Shown: positions 7,855-16,841, counted from the first letter of the stretch. The stretch: DNA of 33,915 bases from Belnapia moabensis DSM 16746 (GCF_000745835.1 NZ_JQKB01000055.1:1-33915); one strand, 5' to 3'. Notes: generated from the sequence alone by a model not told the origin. A program made the numbers and translations.

Positions 7855-8960
7855 CATCTTGTTGCACCAGTCGCCCGTTTTGGCGCGGTGGAGTAGGCTG
7901 GCGTAGGGGCGAGCCCTTGAGCATCGAGGGACGCCCGCTGTGCCATTCAAGGCTAACGCTGACCGCCGGCACCACATCCCCAAGCAGCGCCAGAGGGTAA
8001 CCAACTGGGCTGAGTACGACGCCAGCTTGCGCGCCCGCGGCAGCCTCACCGTGTGGTTCACGGCCGAGGCGATCGATGGCTGGCGAGCCGAGGCGCGCAC
8101 GGGCCGGGGCGGCCAGGCGAAGTACTCGGACCTGGCGATCGCAACCGCCCTGACGCTGCGCGCCGTGTTCCGTCTTGCCCTGCGGCAGACCGAGGGCTTG
8201 ATCGGCTCCGTCCTGCAACTGCTTGGCCTTGATCTGGCGGTGCCGGACCACTCCACCCTCAGCCGCCGGGCCGAAACGCTGGCCGTGCCGCAGCCGAAGG
8301 CGGGCCGCGAGCCAGTGCACCTGCTGGTGGACAGCACCGGTCTTCGGCTGTGCGGTCCCGGCGAGTGGCTAATCGAGAAGCATGGCACCAAGCGGCGTCG
8401 AGCCTGGAAGATGCTTCACCTCGCCACCGACACCGACACGGGCCAGATCGTCGCCTCGGTGCTAGCTGGCAGAGAGGCCGATGACGGCTCGCAGGTCGGT
8501 CCCCTGCTTGAGCGGGTCGATGGTTCCGTGGCGTCCTTCACCGGCGACGGTGCCTACGATCGGGACGACGTCTACGCCGAGGTCGCGGCACGCTACCCGG
8601 ACGCGGCCATGGTCGTACCACCACGCGCCAGCGCTGTGCCGAGTGAAGCTGCGCGGTCAGCGCCGACGCAGCGGGACTCGCACCTCCGATGTATTGTCGA
8701 GCGAGGCCGCATGGGCTGGCAGAGAGCCTCGGGGTACAACTGGCGTGCTTTGGTAGAGGCCGACGTCTCGAGATGGAAGCGCGTCATCGGTGACGGGCTA
8801 CGCTCGCAAACAGACCGACGGCAAGCGACCGAGGTGGCCATCGCTGCCAAGGTGCTGAACCATATGCTCGAGCTTGGACGGCCGGAGTACGTCCGCATCG
8901 CGTAATCCAAATACCGGTAGGAACCAGCATGTCTACACCGCTGACCCATGCAACACGATG
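7855..8960 (+). mobile_element. IS5-family element (IS903-like), about 1.1 kb
   Basis: The terminal inverted repeats are CATCTTGTTGCACCAGTC at the left (from 7855) and CATCGTGTTGCATGGGTC read inward from 8960. The TTGTTGCA core resembles IS903-type ends. I see no matching 9-bp target duplication in the flanks, so either the true ends differ by a base or two or the flanks have been rearranged. It holds one transposase gene. A collapsed relative, roughly 80 percent similar where both exist, lies at 2159-2479, and an older fragment of the same family at 32195-32441. Confidence 0.72.
7940..8905 (+). CDS. IS5-family transposase (IS903-like)
   Basis: A 321-residue DDE transposase starting at GTG 7940. 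The N-terminal part (RVTNWAEYDASLRARGSLTV) matches the RxxNWxxYxxxLxxRGxLTVW opening of IS903 transposases. The catalytic triad appears complete: Asp in LLVDSTGLRLCGPGEW, Asp in FTGDGAYDRDD, and Glu in RALVEADVSRWKRVIGDGL. The C-terminus VLNHMLELGRPEYVRIA also matches that group. The frame is uninterrupted, so it could be active, and it would then be able to act on the collapsed copy at 2159-2479, whose ends are similar. Confidence 0.88.
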   Translation: MPFKANADRRHHIPKQRQRVTNWAEYDASLRARGSLTVWFTAEAIDGWRAEARTGRGGQAKYSDLAIATALTLRAVFRLALRQTEGLIGSVLQLLGLDLAVPDHSTLSRRAETLAVPQPKAGREPVHLLVDSTGLRLCGPGEWLIEKHGTKRRRAWKMLHLATDTDTGQIVASVLAGREADDGSQVGPLLERVDGSVASFTGDGAYDRDDVYAEVAARYPDAAMVVPPRASAVPSEAARSAPTQRDSHLRCIVERGRMGWQRASGYNWRALVEADVSRWKRVIGDGLRSQTDRRQATEVAIAAKVLNHMLELGRPEYVRIA

Positions 8961-9192
8961 TTGTCAGGAGCCGGGGCTGAGACGACGCTCACGCAAATGC
9001 AGTCATTTCCGCCCCAGCGGGTTCGGCTGAGGCGAGTAGGGCGGTAGCGACACCAGCAGAAAATTCGTTCGGCCCTCTTGAAGACCCTTTTGACAGAAAT
9101 ATTTCGCTGAGCGCCGAGGCCGAGCCGACTGATCGTCAGCGCGATACCCGCCTTCCGGCAACATTGGGAGTCATGGGTCGCGGAGTTAGAAG

Positions 9193-9708
9193 ATGAACGA
9201 GCTTACGGAGTCAGACAGTCACTTTGCTGAATGTGGATTGCGTCTGCTTCGTGATCTGCAAAACGGACAGGCCACAAGCAGCGCCGTATTCACGCACCCT
9301 GATCAAGTGCTGAACGACCGAGAGCTGACCCCTGCTCAAAAACGCGAGATCTTGGCGTCATGGGTGTCGGACACCCGCGCCGTCGTAAACAAGCCTGCCT
9401 TGCGGCAGTTGGATAGTGGAACTCTGGTACGGGTCGAGGAGATTTTCCAGGCGCTCAGGTCCCTGGACAGGGCAGAGCTACGGTTAGATGGTGCGGGCTC
9501 CAAAAACATTCTTGCATTGCGGCCGACTTTTGGGCGCCGCAACCGGTGGGAGCCTCCGATCCAGCGTAACGGGCGCTTGCGGTGGGATAGTCCTGATGAT
9601 GACGATGACCCTCCGCCCTGCCCGGTGAAGGCGCCCATCCCAAATCATGGCCCGCCTCCGTGCCCGGCGGTCGCTGCCGCCTCTGCTCATCTAGCCGCCG
9701 CGGCATAA
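9193..9708 (+). CDS. Conserved hypothetical protein with acidic, proline-rich tail
   Basis: A 171-residue protein without a known function. Residues 45-95 (LTPAQKREILASWVSDTRAV, then PALRQLDSGTLVRVEEIFQA) resemble a small uncharacterised protein I associate with Rhizobiales and Acetobacteraceae; this is memory, not a search. The C-terminal third is low-complexity: an Arg/Trp-rich stretch, then DDDDDPPPCP (around residues 135-144), PPPCP again, and an Ala-rich end. There is no signal peptide or membrane segment. The start is supported only by a weak purine stretch upstream. It sits alone between two IS elements, and the 230-bp gap before it contains TTGAAG and TATTTC 16 bases apart, a possible weak promoter. 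Confidence 0.68.
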   Translation: MNELTESDSHFAECGLRLLRDLQNGQATSSAVFTHPDQVLNDRELTPAQKREILASWVSDTRAVVNKPALRQLDSGTLVRVEEIFQALRSLDRAELRLDGAGSKNILALRPTFGRRNRWEPPIQRNGRLRWDSPDDDDDPPPCPVKAPIPNHGPPPCPAVAAASAHLAAAA

Positions 9709-9781
9709 AGTCTTATGAGACTTGGCATGAGGTTCCTCCTGCCACGCTGCGACGGGTATCTCGGGCCGAGGCTTTAGCCTA

Positions 9782-10900
9782 TTGAGCCGGCCGCGGCGTT
9801 CTTGAAGGTCGTGGCTGCTGTACCCAGATAGCTGACATCGTGAAACACTTGGACATGCGGAGCCTGACGGCGGAGGCGCAAGAGGAGCGCCGGCGGCAGG
9901 TGGTCGGGCTGCGTCAGGCAGGGCAGACCTATGCAGCAATCGCCGCCCAGCTTGGGCTGACCCAGACCGGGGTGTTCGACATCTGTAAGCGCTTCGCCGA
10001 GCGCGGCCCGGCGGGACTGAAGAGCAAGCCGCGTGGGCCGGCACCGGGGCATGGCACCCTGCTGACGGCAGAGCAGGAAGCCGAGGTCCAGGCGCTGATG
10101 TGCCAGCAGATGCCGGACGAGTTGGGGCTGGACTTCGCGCTCTGGAGCCGGGCGGCGGTGCAGGCGCTGGTCTGGCAGCGCTTCGGCGTGGCGGTGGCGG
10201 TGCGGACGATGGGCACCTACCTGGCCCGCTGGGGCTACACGCCGCAGAAGCCGCTGCGGCGGGCCCCTGAGCAGGACCCAGCTGCGGTGCGGCGTTGGCT
10301 GCGGCGGGAGTACCCGGCGATTGCGGCGCGGGCCAAAGCAGAGGGCGGCGTGATCTTCTGGGGTGACGAGAGCGGTCTGCGCTCGGACGACGTGCGCGGC
10401 CGCAGCTATGCTCCTTGGGGGCGAGACCCCGGTGGTCCGCCCCAATCACCGGCGGGCCAATGTCGGCCTGGTCTCGGCGGTGACCAACAGGGGCGAGGTG
10501 CGCTGGATGATCCTCAACGGCGCGATCAAAGCGCCCACCCTGATCCGCTTCCTCGAGCGCCTGGTGCGCGACGCTGGGCGCAAGGTGTTCCTCATCCTGG
10601 ACCGCTTGCAGGTGCACCGGGCACGGCTGGTCCGTGACTGTCGGGCGGGCCGCGAGGCTCAGATCGAGGTATTTCACCTTCCGGCCTACAGCCCCGATCT
10701 GAACCCGGACGAGGGTGTGAACGGCGATGTCAAGCAGGTGGTCACCGCCAAACCGCTCGCGCGCAGCAAGTCGCAACTTAAGCGGACCGTCGTCAACCAC
10801 ATGCGCAGCCTGTCCAGACGGCCAGAGCGCATTCGCGCCATCTTCCGTCATCCGCAGTTCCGCTACGCAGCGTAGTTCAAGAATACTACGGCCGGCTCAA
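9782..10900 (+). mobile_element. IS630-family element with TA target duplication
   Basis: The ends are 25-bp inverted repeats, 21 of 25 matching: TTGAGCCGGCCGCGGCGTTC from 9782 and TTGAGCCGGCCGTAGTATTC read inward from 10900. Both ends are flanked by TA (9780-9781 and 10901-10902), the dinucleotide duplicated by IS630/Tc1-mariner elements. The 1119-bp length and the single transposase region fit the family. This is the best-delimited element in the window. Confidence 0.88.
9840..10875 (+). pseudogene. IS630-family transposase, one frameshift
   Basis: A winged-helix N-terminal part (QTYAAIAAQLGLTQTGVFDI) leads to a DDE domain. The first Asp is in VIFWGDESGLRSDD, the second in VFLILDRLQVHRARLVRD, and the Glu in LPAYSPDLNPDEGVNGDVK. 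The frame changes at 10417-10425, where the family sequence SYAPxGETPVVRPNHRR is split by one extra base in a GGGGG run. Repairing this gives about 345 codons, the normal length. IS630 elements can use programmed frameshifting, but this subgroup is normally one frame and the site is inside the catalytic domain, so I call it a mutation. Confidence 0.8.
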
Positions 10901-11045
10901 TAATCACCATCGAGGCGGAACTTCGTGTCTGACGAGCTGCGCTCGCCAGCCTCGCATGGTTTTGTCAGATCACGCGCCAGTAGGGTCGTTTGGCTGGCCG
11001 GGCCTGGGCTGGTAGGCTCCAGGGCCAGCGGAGCGGGAAGTGGCA

Positions 11046-11820
11046 ATGGAGTGTGTGGCCTGCGGCTCCGCTGCCGTGACTGCGGCAAGCAATACAACGA
11101 GCGCAGTACCGGGCTGCTGAACCACACCCAGTACCCATCCGACGTCATTGCCCTGGTGGTGCTATGGCGGCTGCGCTACCGGCTGACCCTGCGCGACTTG
11201 GCTGAGATGTTCCTCCAGCGCGGCCTCGTATTCAACCATGAAGCTGTTCGCGACTGGGAGGCGAAGCTCGCACCGGTGCTGGCGGACGACCTCCGTCGAC
11301 GACGGCACGGCAAGGCCAGCACCCGTGGCCGGCACTGGCACGTCGACGAGACCTATTTGAGGGTTCGTGGCCGGCTGGGCAGATCTGTACCGGGCCATTG
11401 ACCGCGACGGCAACCTTGTCGACACCATGCTGAGCGAGCACCGCGACATGGCTGCGGCTCAGGCCTTCTTCCGCTCAGCCAAGGCTGCCACAGGCATCAC
11501 GCCCGAACGCGTCACCACGGACGGGCACGGCTCCTACCCGCGGGCGATCCGCTCGACACTCGGCCGGCGGGTTGTGCATCGGACCAGCGCATACAGGAAC
11601 AATGGACTGGAACAAGACCACCGGGGCGTGAAAGGTCGCATACGATGTAGGCGCGGCTTCAGGAGCATCGGCTCTCCGAGCGCTTCTGTCGAAGCCATGA
11701 CGAACTCCGAAACCCCCTCCGCTCTCGTACCCGCTACAACCAGCACGTCCCTGCCCGCCGCCGTCGCCTTGTGCACATCCGCCGTGCCGCAGCTGCGCTC
11801 GCCATCCTCAAAGCAGCGTG
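11046..11820 (+). pseudogene. IS6-family transposase with zinc ribbon, two frameshifts and a 5' deletion
   Basis: The ATG at 11046 begins MECVACGSAAVT, the first half of a CxxC zinc ribbon. A deletion overlaps it, in another frame, with RCRDCGKQYNERSTGLLNHT, the second half. It continues QYPSDVIALVVLWRLRYRLT and HWHVDETYLRVRG (first Asp), then shifts frame near 11375. The second frame holds LYRAIDRDGNLVDTMLSEHR, VTTDGHGSYPRA (second Asp) and NNGLEQDHRGVKGRIRC (Glu). Near 11675 it returns to the first frame as ERFCRSHDELRN. The two indels compensate. The C-terminus around HIRRAAAALAILKAAW is near 11820. All catalytic residues are visible, but no single protein can contain them. Confidence 0.78.
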
Positions 11821-11847
11821 GGTCAGGTTTTGCCGGCACCTCTCGTC

Positions 11848-13211
11848 GCTAGATGTGGCGCGAGCGCTGACAGATCCGTCCGTCCAGTACCGCGGCCCGG
11901 ACCTGAAGCACGCGGTGGGCGCTCCGTGGTGACCAGCGCATCTGCCGACGCTTGTTCATGCGCGCATTGACCAGCCGATTGACCGTGCCCTCGGCTCCTG
12001 AGCTGAGATCGGCTTACCGGCTCGGTAGCGCTGGCCATAGTCAATCAACGTATCTTCATTGTTCTCGATGTAGCTGCGCAGCTCTGTGCGATGTGCGACA
12101 AGGCGCCCGACCTTCACTTCGACCGCGGCCCCGTTGAGCAAGGCGGCGTTCACCTCCCAGCTCACGATCCGGTCCAGAGCCTGGCATGCCTGCCCGTGCT
12201 TACCCTTCCAGAGCAGGTGCCGCAGTCGCTCAACATCGGCCTGCGCATGCTCAAGCGGCGCGCACTCTGCTAGCTCCAGAGCGGCAAGGCCGATGAAAGT
12301 CTGCTCGACATGGCGTACGCGCATCGAGAGGTGGAACCAGTCAAGAATGGACTCCACAGGCGCCTTCGCCGCCGATCGCACCAGTGCAGGCAGAGCCGGG
12401 TCGCCGTCGCTGATTGCGGTCACCGGGCTGCTCTCCCGCCAGTCCTGATCAAGCAACGCCGCGCGCAGCAGGGTATGGGGCTGCTCAGCCACACTCCGCA
12501 CCAGGGCGAAGCGGCGACTGTAGTGGCTCTCTTGCTCGACTTTGCCGCAGATCACCTCAAATTTCCGCACTTGGTGACCCGGCACCGCGCGCACATAGGC
12601 GCCGTCGAGCATGACAATCGGCCGGCTCGCCTCCGCCGCGGCGTGTCACTGGCTACGACCGCCGCCATGGCCTGCCGATCAGCCGCCTCGAGCCGCAGGG
12701 CGGCAGCATGGGTGCGGGTGCGCACGCTCTCATGGTTCCCTGGCGAGGCGGGCGCCAGGGTTTTGAGGATCCGGGCGGCCTTCTGGAACGAGGTACGGGC
12801 CCCGAGCTCGGCCTGCACCCGCTCTAGCTCCGGCGTGCCGCGGGCGGTCAACAGCCGGCAGACCGGCGAGGACACCGCTGCCACCACTGGCGCCAACGGA
12901 CGGCACTGACAGACGCGGAACCGCGGCGCCTCCACCTCCTCCGTGCCGAACAGGGTCTGCAGTCGACGCGTGCGCCGGTCCTTGACGGGCTGCGGCACCC
13001 GGCAGTGCGGGCAGACCCGATGGCAGGCCGCGTACTCCGCCGTCTGGCTCTGCACCATGATCTCCTGCAGCTTGGCCAAGACTGCCTTCGCCTCAGTCAG
13101 CGCCAAGCCGAGGTCTGCGAGCGCGCCCTCCACCATCGACCGCTCAATCGTGACCGGTTCGGCCACTTCCACTTCGCCCCTGTCCGTTCTCGCTCCAGCC
13201 TCACTGTCCAC
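11848..13211 (-). pseudogene. ISKra4-family transposase, two frameshifts
   Basis: The N-terminal part from GTG 13211 has the ISKra4 pattern: LGLALTEAKAVLAKLQEIMV, then the zinc-finger-like CHRVCPHCRVPQPVKDRRTR and LQTLFGTEEVEAPRFRVCQC. The frame shifts near 12615 and resumes as MLDGAYVRAVPGHQVRKFEV, then AISDGDPALPALVRSA and ESILDWFHLSMRVRHVEQT. A second shift near 12005 leads to TVNRLVNARMNKRRQMRWSP and a stop at 11848-11850. Repaired, it would be about 450 residues, normal for the family. Each break alone would abolish function. Confidence 0.75.
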
Positions 13212-13257
13212 TGCATCAGGCCCATCCTTGTGGTCAGGCCTCAGCCATGTCGATCAG

Positions 13258-13291
13258 CCCGGGGCAGGCAATCAGCCTGCCTCGGGTTTTT
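13258..13291 (+). terminator. GC-rich hairpin followed by T-run
   Basis: CCCGGGGCAGGC (13258-13269), loop AATCA and GCCTGCCTCGGG (13275-13286) pair at 11 of 12 positions and are followed by TTTTT. It has the form of a rho-independent terminator for plus-strand transcripts. It lies between the ISKra4 transposase start and the 3' end of the next gene, so it may belong to the IS end. Confidence 0.5.
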
Positions 13292-13311
13292 GACACTCCC
13301 GCTAGCACCCT

Positions 13312-14508
13312 CTAAGCCTTCGCGCTGTCGATCACTTCGCCGAAGCGCTGCCATGTTCGCCCAGTCCAGCGGATCAGTTGCAGCTGCTGCAGTGGCCGGT
13401 AGTCGGTCGGTGAGGTGTCGATGCGGATTCCGGGCAGCAGTGTCGGAATCTCGAGGCCTCGGAGATTGGCCGCCTCTTGCATGATCCGCTCGCGCGTCAC
13501 TTGTCCTTCGCACTGCTTCAACACCTGAACCAGCGCGAGTGCCACGGTGTAGCCATAGACATAATAGATGTCGGTGATGTCCGCATCCGGCAGGTACTTC
13601 GCCAAGAAGGCTCGGTATCGCACCATGCCGGGATCCTCCGCCCAGGCCGGGTCGTTCGGGTCTTTGAGATAGGCCGAGGAAACAACACCGACCGAGCGCT
13701 CTACGCCTGCGGGCGTAATGACGCCGGCAACGGAACTCGTCCCGCTCGGAATGTAGTGAGCCACCCGCCAGCCCAGCTCATGCACCTTGCGGATGGCCAT
13801 GGCAGCGAATTTCGCGGTGACACCCGAGACCAGCACATCTGCCCCCTGTAGCGCGATGAGCTGGCTATCAACGGTCGGATCCGTCACCTCATAGGATGCA
13901 GCGCGGACCCTACTGTCATAGGCGGCGCCCAGCACGTCGCGCAGCCCTGCGATATGGTCCCTTCCGAAATCGTCGTTCTGGTAGAGCAGGGCGAAGTGCG
14001 CATCTGGCTTCTCCGCCAGTGCATGCCGAGCATAGACTTGGGCCTCAGTGCGTGCGCTCGGCGCGAAGCCCATTGTCCAGGGATGCGCCTCGTGGTCGCC
14101 CCACTTGTCGCCGTTCACGGACAGGAAAAGGTGTGGCACCTTGCGCTGGTTCACATAGCGCAGCACGGCATTGTTCGGTGCTGTACCGAGCATGTTGAAG
14201 AGGAAGGCGACTTTATCCTGCTCAATCAGCCGCCTCACCTGCTCCAGCGTCTTCGGCGGACTGAAGCTGTCGTCGTAGAGGATGTAGGACAGTTTGCGGC
14301 CGGCAATCCCGCCCTGCTCGTTTACCATGCGGCAGACACCCTCCACCGCACGACACTGCACGCCCAACGCAGAAACCGGACCGGAGAGGGCGGTAGTGCC
14401 ACCAAATCGGATTTCAGTTTGTGTGACGCCCGGCGTATCCTGGGCATGAACGAAGCCAGGTGTGGTCAGCGCAGCAACGCTGAACATGAGAATGGTCCTT
14501 TTCTGCAT
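13312..14508 (-). CDS. ABC transporter substrate-binding protein, branched-chain amino acid type
   Basis: A 398-residue Peripla_BP_6 receptor. The start at 14508 (MQKRTILMFSVAALTTPGFV) is preferred over an in-frame codon 39 bases upstream because GGGAGGAAAC lies just before it and the signal peptide then begins properly. Key stretches are GVTQTEIRFGGTTALSGPVS, YDDSFSPPKTLEQVRRLIEQ, NDDFGRDHIAGLRDVLG and AYLKDPNDPAWAEDPGM. A close paralogue is encoded at 30864-32078. It is the last gene of a minus-strand group after an alcohol dehydrogenase and an SDR enzyme, which suggests that the ligand may be the substrate of those enzymes. No ABC permease or ATPase is present. Confidence 0.9.
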   Translation of the reverse strand: MQKRTILMFSVAALTTPGFVHAQDTPGVTQTEIRFGGTTALSGPVSALGVQCRAVEGVCRMVNEQGGIAGRKLSYILYDDSFSPPKTLEQVRRLIEQDKVAFLFNMLGTAPNNAVLRYVNQRKVPHLFLSVNGDKWGDHEAHPWTMGFAPSARTEAQVYARHALAEKPDAHFALLYQNDDFGRDHIAGLRDVLGAAYDSRVRAASYEVTDPTVDSQLIALQGADVLVSGVTAKFAAMAIRKVHELGWRVAHYIPSGTSSVAGVITPAGVERSVGVVSSAYLKDPNDPAWAEDPGMVRYRAFLAKYLPDADITDIYYVYGYTVALALVQVLKQCEGQVTRERIMQEAANLRGLEIPTLLPGIRIDTSPTDYRPLQQLQLIRWTGRTWQRFGEVIDSAKA

Positions 14509-14577
14509 CCCTGTTTCCTCCCTTGTTTGTGGAGTAGGCCGCCGCAAGTACCAGGCCGGAATACTACTTGCCTTTTA

Positions 14578-15387
14578 TCAAACGCGAGGTGTCCAGGCGG
14601 GCGCCCCGCGGAAGGGCCGCATGTCAGGATAGCCGGTAACGGCCCAGGCGCCGTCCACCAGCAGGCTGGCCCCTGAGACATAGCGTGCCTCCTCGCTGGC
14701 CAGGAACAGGGCGGGGCCGGCGATCTCCTCGGGCTGCGCCGCGCGGCCAGCTGGGATGCGCGCCATGAAGGCGGCATGCGCGTCCCGGTTCTCGAAGTGT
14801 CGGCGGGTGAGCGGCGTCTCCACCAGCCCGGGCAGCACGGCATTCACTCGGATGCCGTCCGGCGTGAGCTCGAGCGCCGCATTCTTCGTCAGCATCTCGA
14901 CACCAGCTTTGGCCGCGGCATAGGCGGCGCCGGCATGCATCGGCACATGCGCGTTCAGCGAGGCGATGTTGACGATCGCGCCACCCCCACGGCCCAGCAT
15001 CTGCCGCGCCGCATGCTTCGTGCAGAGGAATACCCCTTTCAGGCAGAGATCGACGGTGAAGTCCCAAGCCGTTTCGCTCAGGTCGACGATATAGCCGGGC
15101 CGGGAGGCACCAGCGACGTTGAAGGCGCAGTCGAGCCCGCCGAAGCGTTCGACGGCGAGGCCCATCATCGCCTCAACCTCCGCCTCCTTCGTGACATCGG
15201 CCATCGTGCAGGCTACCCGCGCCTCGAAGTCACGCTCCACGGCATCAAGCCTCTCCTGGTTGACATCCGCGCAGACGATGCTGGCGCCCTCGTCGTGCAG
15301 GCCGCGCAGGATGGCAAGGCCGATACCCGAGGCCCCGCCTGCCACTACGGCCACCTTGCTGGCGAAGCGTCCCGTGCTGCCGCTCAT
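14578..15387 (-). CDS. SDR-family NAD(P)-dependent oxidoreductase
   Basis: A 269-residue classical short-chain dehydrogenase, which interconverts an alcohol and a ketone with NAD(P). The start at 15387 has GGAGGAG seven bases upstream; an upstream extension lacks one. The cofactor loop is GGASGIG (residues 17-23), the structural motif NVAG (90-93) replaces the usual NNAG, and the catalytic residues are Ser143, Tyr156 and Lys160 (in IVNIASLNA and AAYAAAKAG). The Asp41 after the second strand suggests NAD preference. The C-terminal PEEIAGPALFLASEEARYVS segment is typical of the FabG-like group. It follows the alcohol dehydrogenase by 40 bp on the same strand. The substrate is not evident. Confidence 0.92.
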   Translation of the reverse strand: MSGSTGRFASKVAVVAGGASGIGLAILRGLHDEGASIVCADVNQERLDAVERDFEARVACTMADVTKEAEVEAMMGLAVERFGGLDCAFNVAGASRPGYIVDLSETAWDFTVDLCLKGVFLCTKHAARQMLGRGGGAIVNIASLNAHVPMHAGAAYAAAKAGVEMLTKNAALELTPDGIRVNAVLPGLVETPLTRRHFENRDAHAAFMARIPAGRAAQPEEIAGPALFLASEEARYVSGASLLVDGAWAVTGYPDMRPFRGAPAWTPRV

Positions 15388-15427
15388 CGTTATCTCCTCC
15401 GCAGAGTGCGCCCTTTTCTCCCCTCCG

Positions 15428-16456
15428 CTATGGGCGAGAGGGATCGAGCAGCACCTTGTTGTACGGGTTGGGACGCCGCAGCGCCTCAAAGGCGTCCGGC
15501 AGCTCCGTAAAGCCAATGACTCGCGAGATCATGGCCGCCGCGCCCTTTGTCCGCAGCAAGTCCAGGGCCAGCGCGAAATCCTCCGGCACGTAACCGAGCA
15601 CGAACTGCAGCCGCAGTTCCTTGATCACCGCGCGCCGGGGCATCAGCCGGTCCTCGCTGCGGCAGACACCGACGATGACGACGCAGGCGCGTACCGCCGC
15701 CAGCTCGATGCACTGCTGCAGCAGGCCAGGCGCGCCGACGCATTCGAACAGAACCTCAGGCGGCCCTCCGGCCAAGTTGCGGAAGGCGGTATCGATCGGA
15801 TCGGCGCTCGGATCGAGTCCGGCCGTCGCGCCGAGGCTGACGGCCCTTTCGCGTCGGATAGGATTGATTTCGCTGACCACAATGTCCCGTGCGCCGGCCG
15901 AGCGGGCGAAGAGCACGACGGCAATGCCGATCGGCCCCGCACCGACAACCAGGACCCGCCGCCCTAGCAGCGGCCCGGCCATACGGACGGCATGGGCGCC
16001 GACCGCCAGCGGCTCTGCCAGGGCGGCGGCCTGGATATCCACGCCATCCGGGATGCGCAGCGCCTGACGGCCGCCGATCCGCACATATTCCGCATAGCCT
16101 CCCGGTACTGAAGGCGACATGCCGAGGATGCGACTATTCGGGCAGTGGATGCCGAGCCGTTCGTGGCATTCGCCCTCAACACGGCACTCGTCGCAGGGCC
16201 AGACCGGGATGCCGATAGCACGGTCGCCCGGCGCCCAGCCCTTGGCACGGGACTCTATGACCTCGCCGGCGAATTCATGCCCCAGCACGGTGCCGGCCAT
16301 GACCTGGGACGGGCTCGGCTCTGTGGCATGCAGGTCGGAGCCGCAGATGCCGCAGTAAGCGACCCGAAGTACGATCTCGCCCAATTCGGCCCGGGGCATT
16401 GGCCGTTGCTCAATTTGCAGGAGCTTGTCCGGCGCGGCGAAGACGGCGACTTTCAT
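15428..16456 (-). CDS. Zinc-dependent medium-chain alcohol dehydrogenase
   Basis: A 342-residue MDR-superfamily dehydrogenase. Catalytic zinc ligands are Cys38 (CGICGSD) and His60/Glu61 (GHE). The structural zinc cluster is present but stretched, Cys88, Cys91, Cys97 and Cys105, where the usual spacing is CxxCxxCx7C. The nucleotide-binding loop is GAGPIG (residues 172-177) followed by a glutamate (VVSEINPIRRERA), which suggests NAD. The closest general group is sorbitol/threonine/butanediol dehydrogenase. It heads the ADH-SDR-receptor group, so the three may oxidise an imported polyol or hydroxy acid, but this is inference. Confidence 0.9.
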   Translation of the reverse strand: MKVAVFAAPDKLLQIEQRPMPRAELGEIVLRVAYCGICGSDLHATEPSPSQVMAGTVLGHEFAGEVIESRAKGWAPGDRAIGIPVWPCDECRVEGECHERLGIHCPNSRILGMSPSVPGGYAEYVRIGGRQALRIPDGVDIQAAALAEPLAVGAHAVRMAGPLLGRRVLVVGAGPIGIAVVLFARSAGARDIVVSEINPIRRERAVSLGATAGLDPSADPIDTAFRNLAGGPPEVLFECVGAPGLLQQCIELAAVRACVVIVGVCRSEDRLMPRRAVIKELRLQFVLGYVPEDFALALDLLRTKGAAAMISRVIGFTELPDAFEALRRPNPYNKVLLDPSRP

Positions 16457-16470
16457 GGCGATGATTTCCC

Positions 16471-16593
16471 CTATGCCGGGCCGGCGTCGAGCGACGGCGC
16501 GGCCGCGCCGGCCACCTCCTTTGCTGAACAGTGACGGGCGAAGATCACGACCGTCAAGGTGCCGAGAACAACCAGCACCACGGTAAGCGGGCG
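16471..16593 (-). pseudogene. C-terminal tail of a membrane transporter (MFS-like)
   Basis: Reading minus from about 16593 gives PLTVVLVVLGTLTVVIFARH, a hydrophobic helix ending in positive charge, then a short Ala/Pro-rich tail and TAG at 16471-16473, 14 bp before the dehydrogenase start. This is the shape of the last transmembrane helix of an MFS or similar permease. In-frame stops lie just upstream (TAG within TTTTTTAGCG), so the rest of the gene is lost. The region 16594-16841 beyond it shows no gene. Confidence 0.4.
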
Positions 16594-16841
16594 CTAAAAA
16601 AGGCCATCATTTCCTTTTAGCAGTATCGTAACATTGCCAATCTGATAGAGCCTCAACGACATGGGTGCTGTATTATGTCGAGTTGGAGCAAGAAGGGGTA
16701 ATGTAAGCGAGCAATCCGGGCTGCCTTATGCCTCTCTATTTCGAGTTATCCCATGTATGAGCACAAGAAGGATGTTCCTAGATATCGTTCTTGCTAATGA
16801 GGGGCGAGGCGGGCGGTAGAGCGAACTCAACAGGTCCTATT

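Noticed and set aside
9691-10851. A 386-codon minus-strand frame across the IS630 element
   Set aside because: It lies opposite the IS630 transposase, its composition is low-complexity, and it resembles no family.
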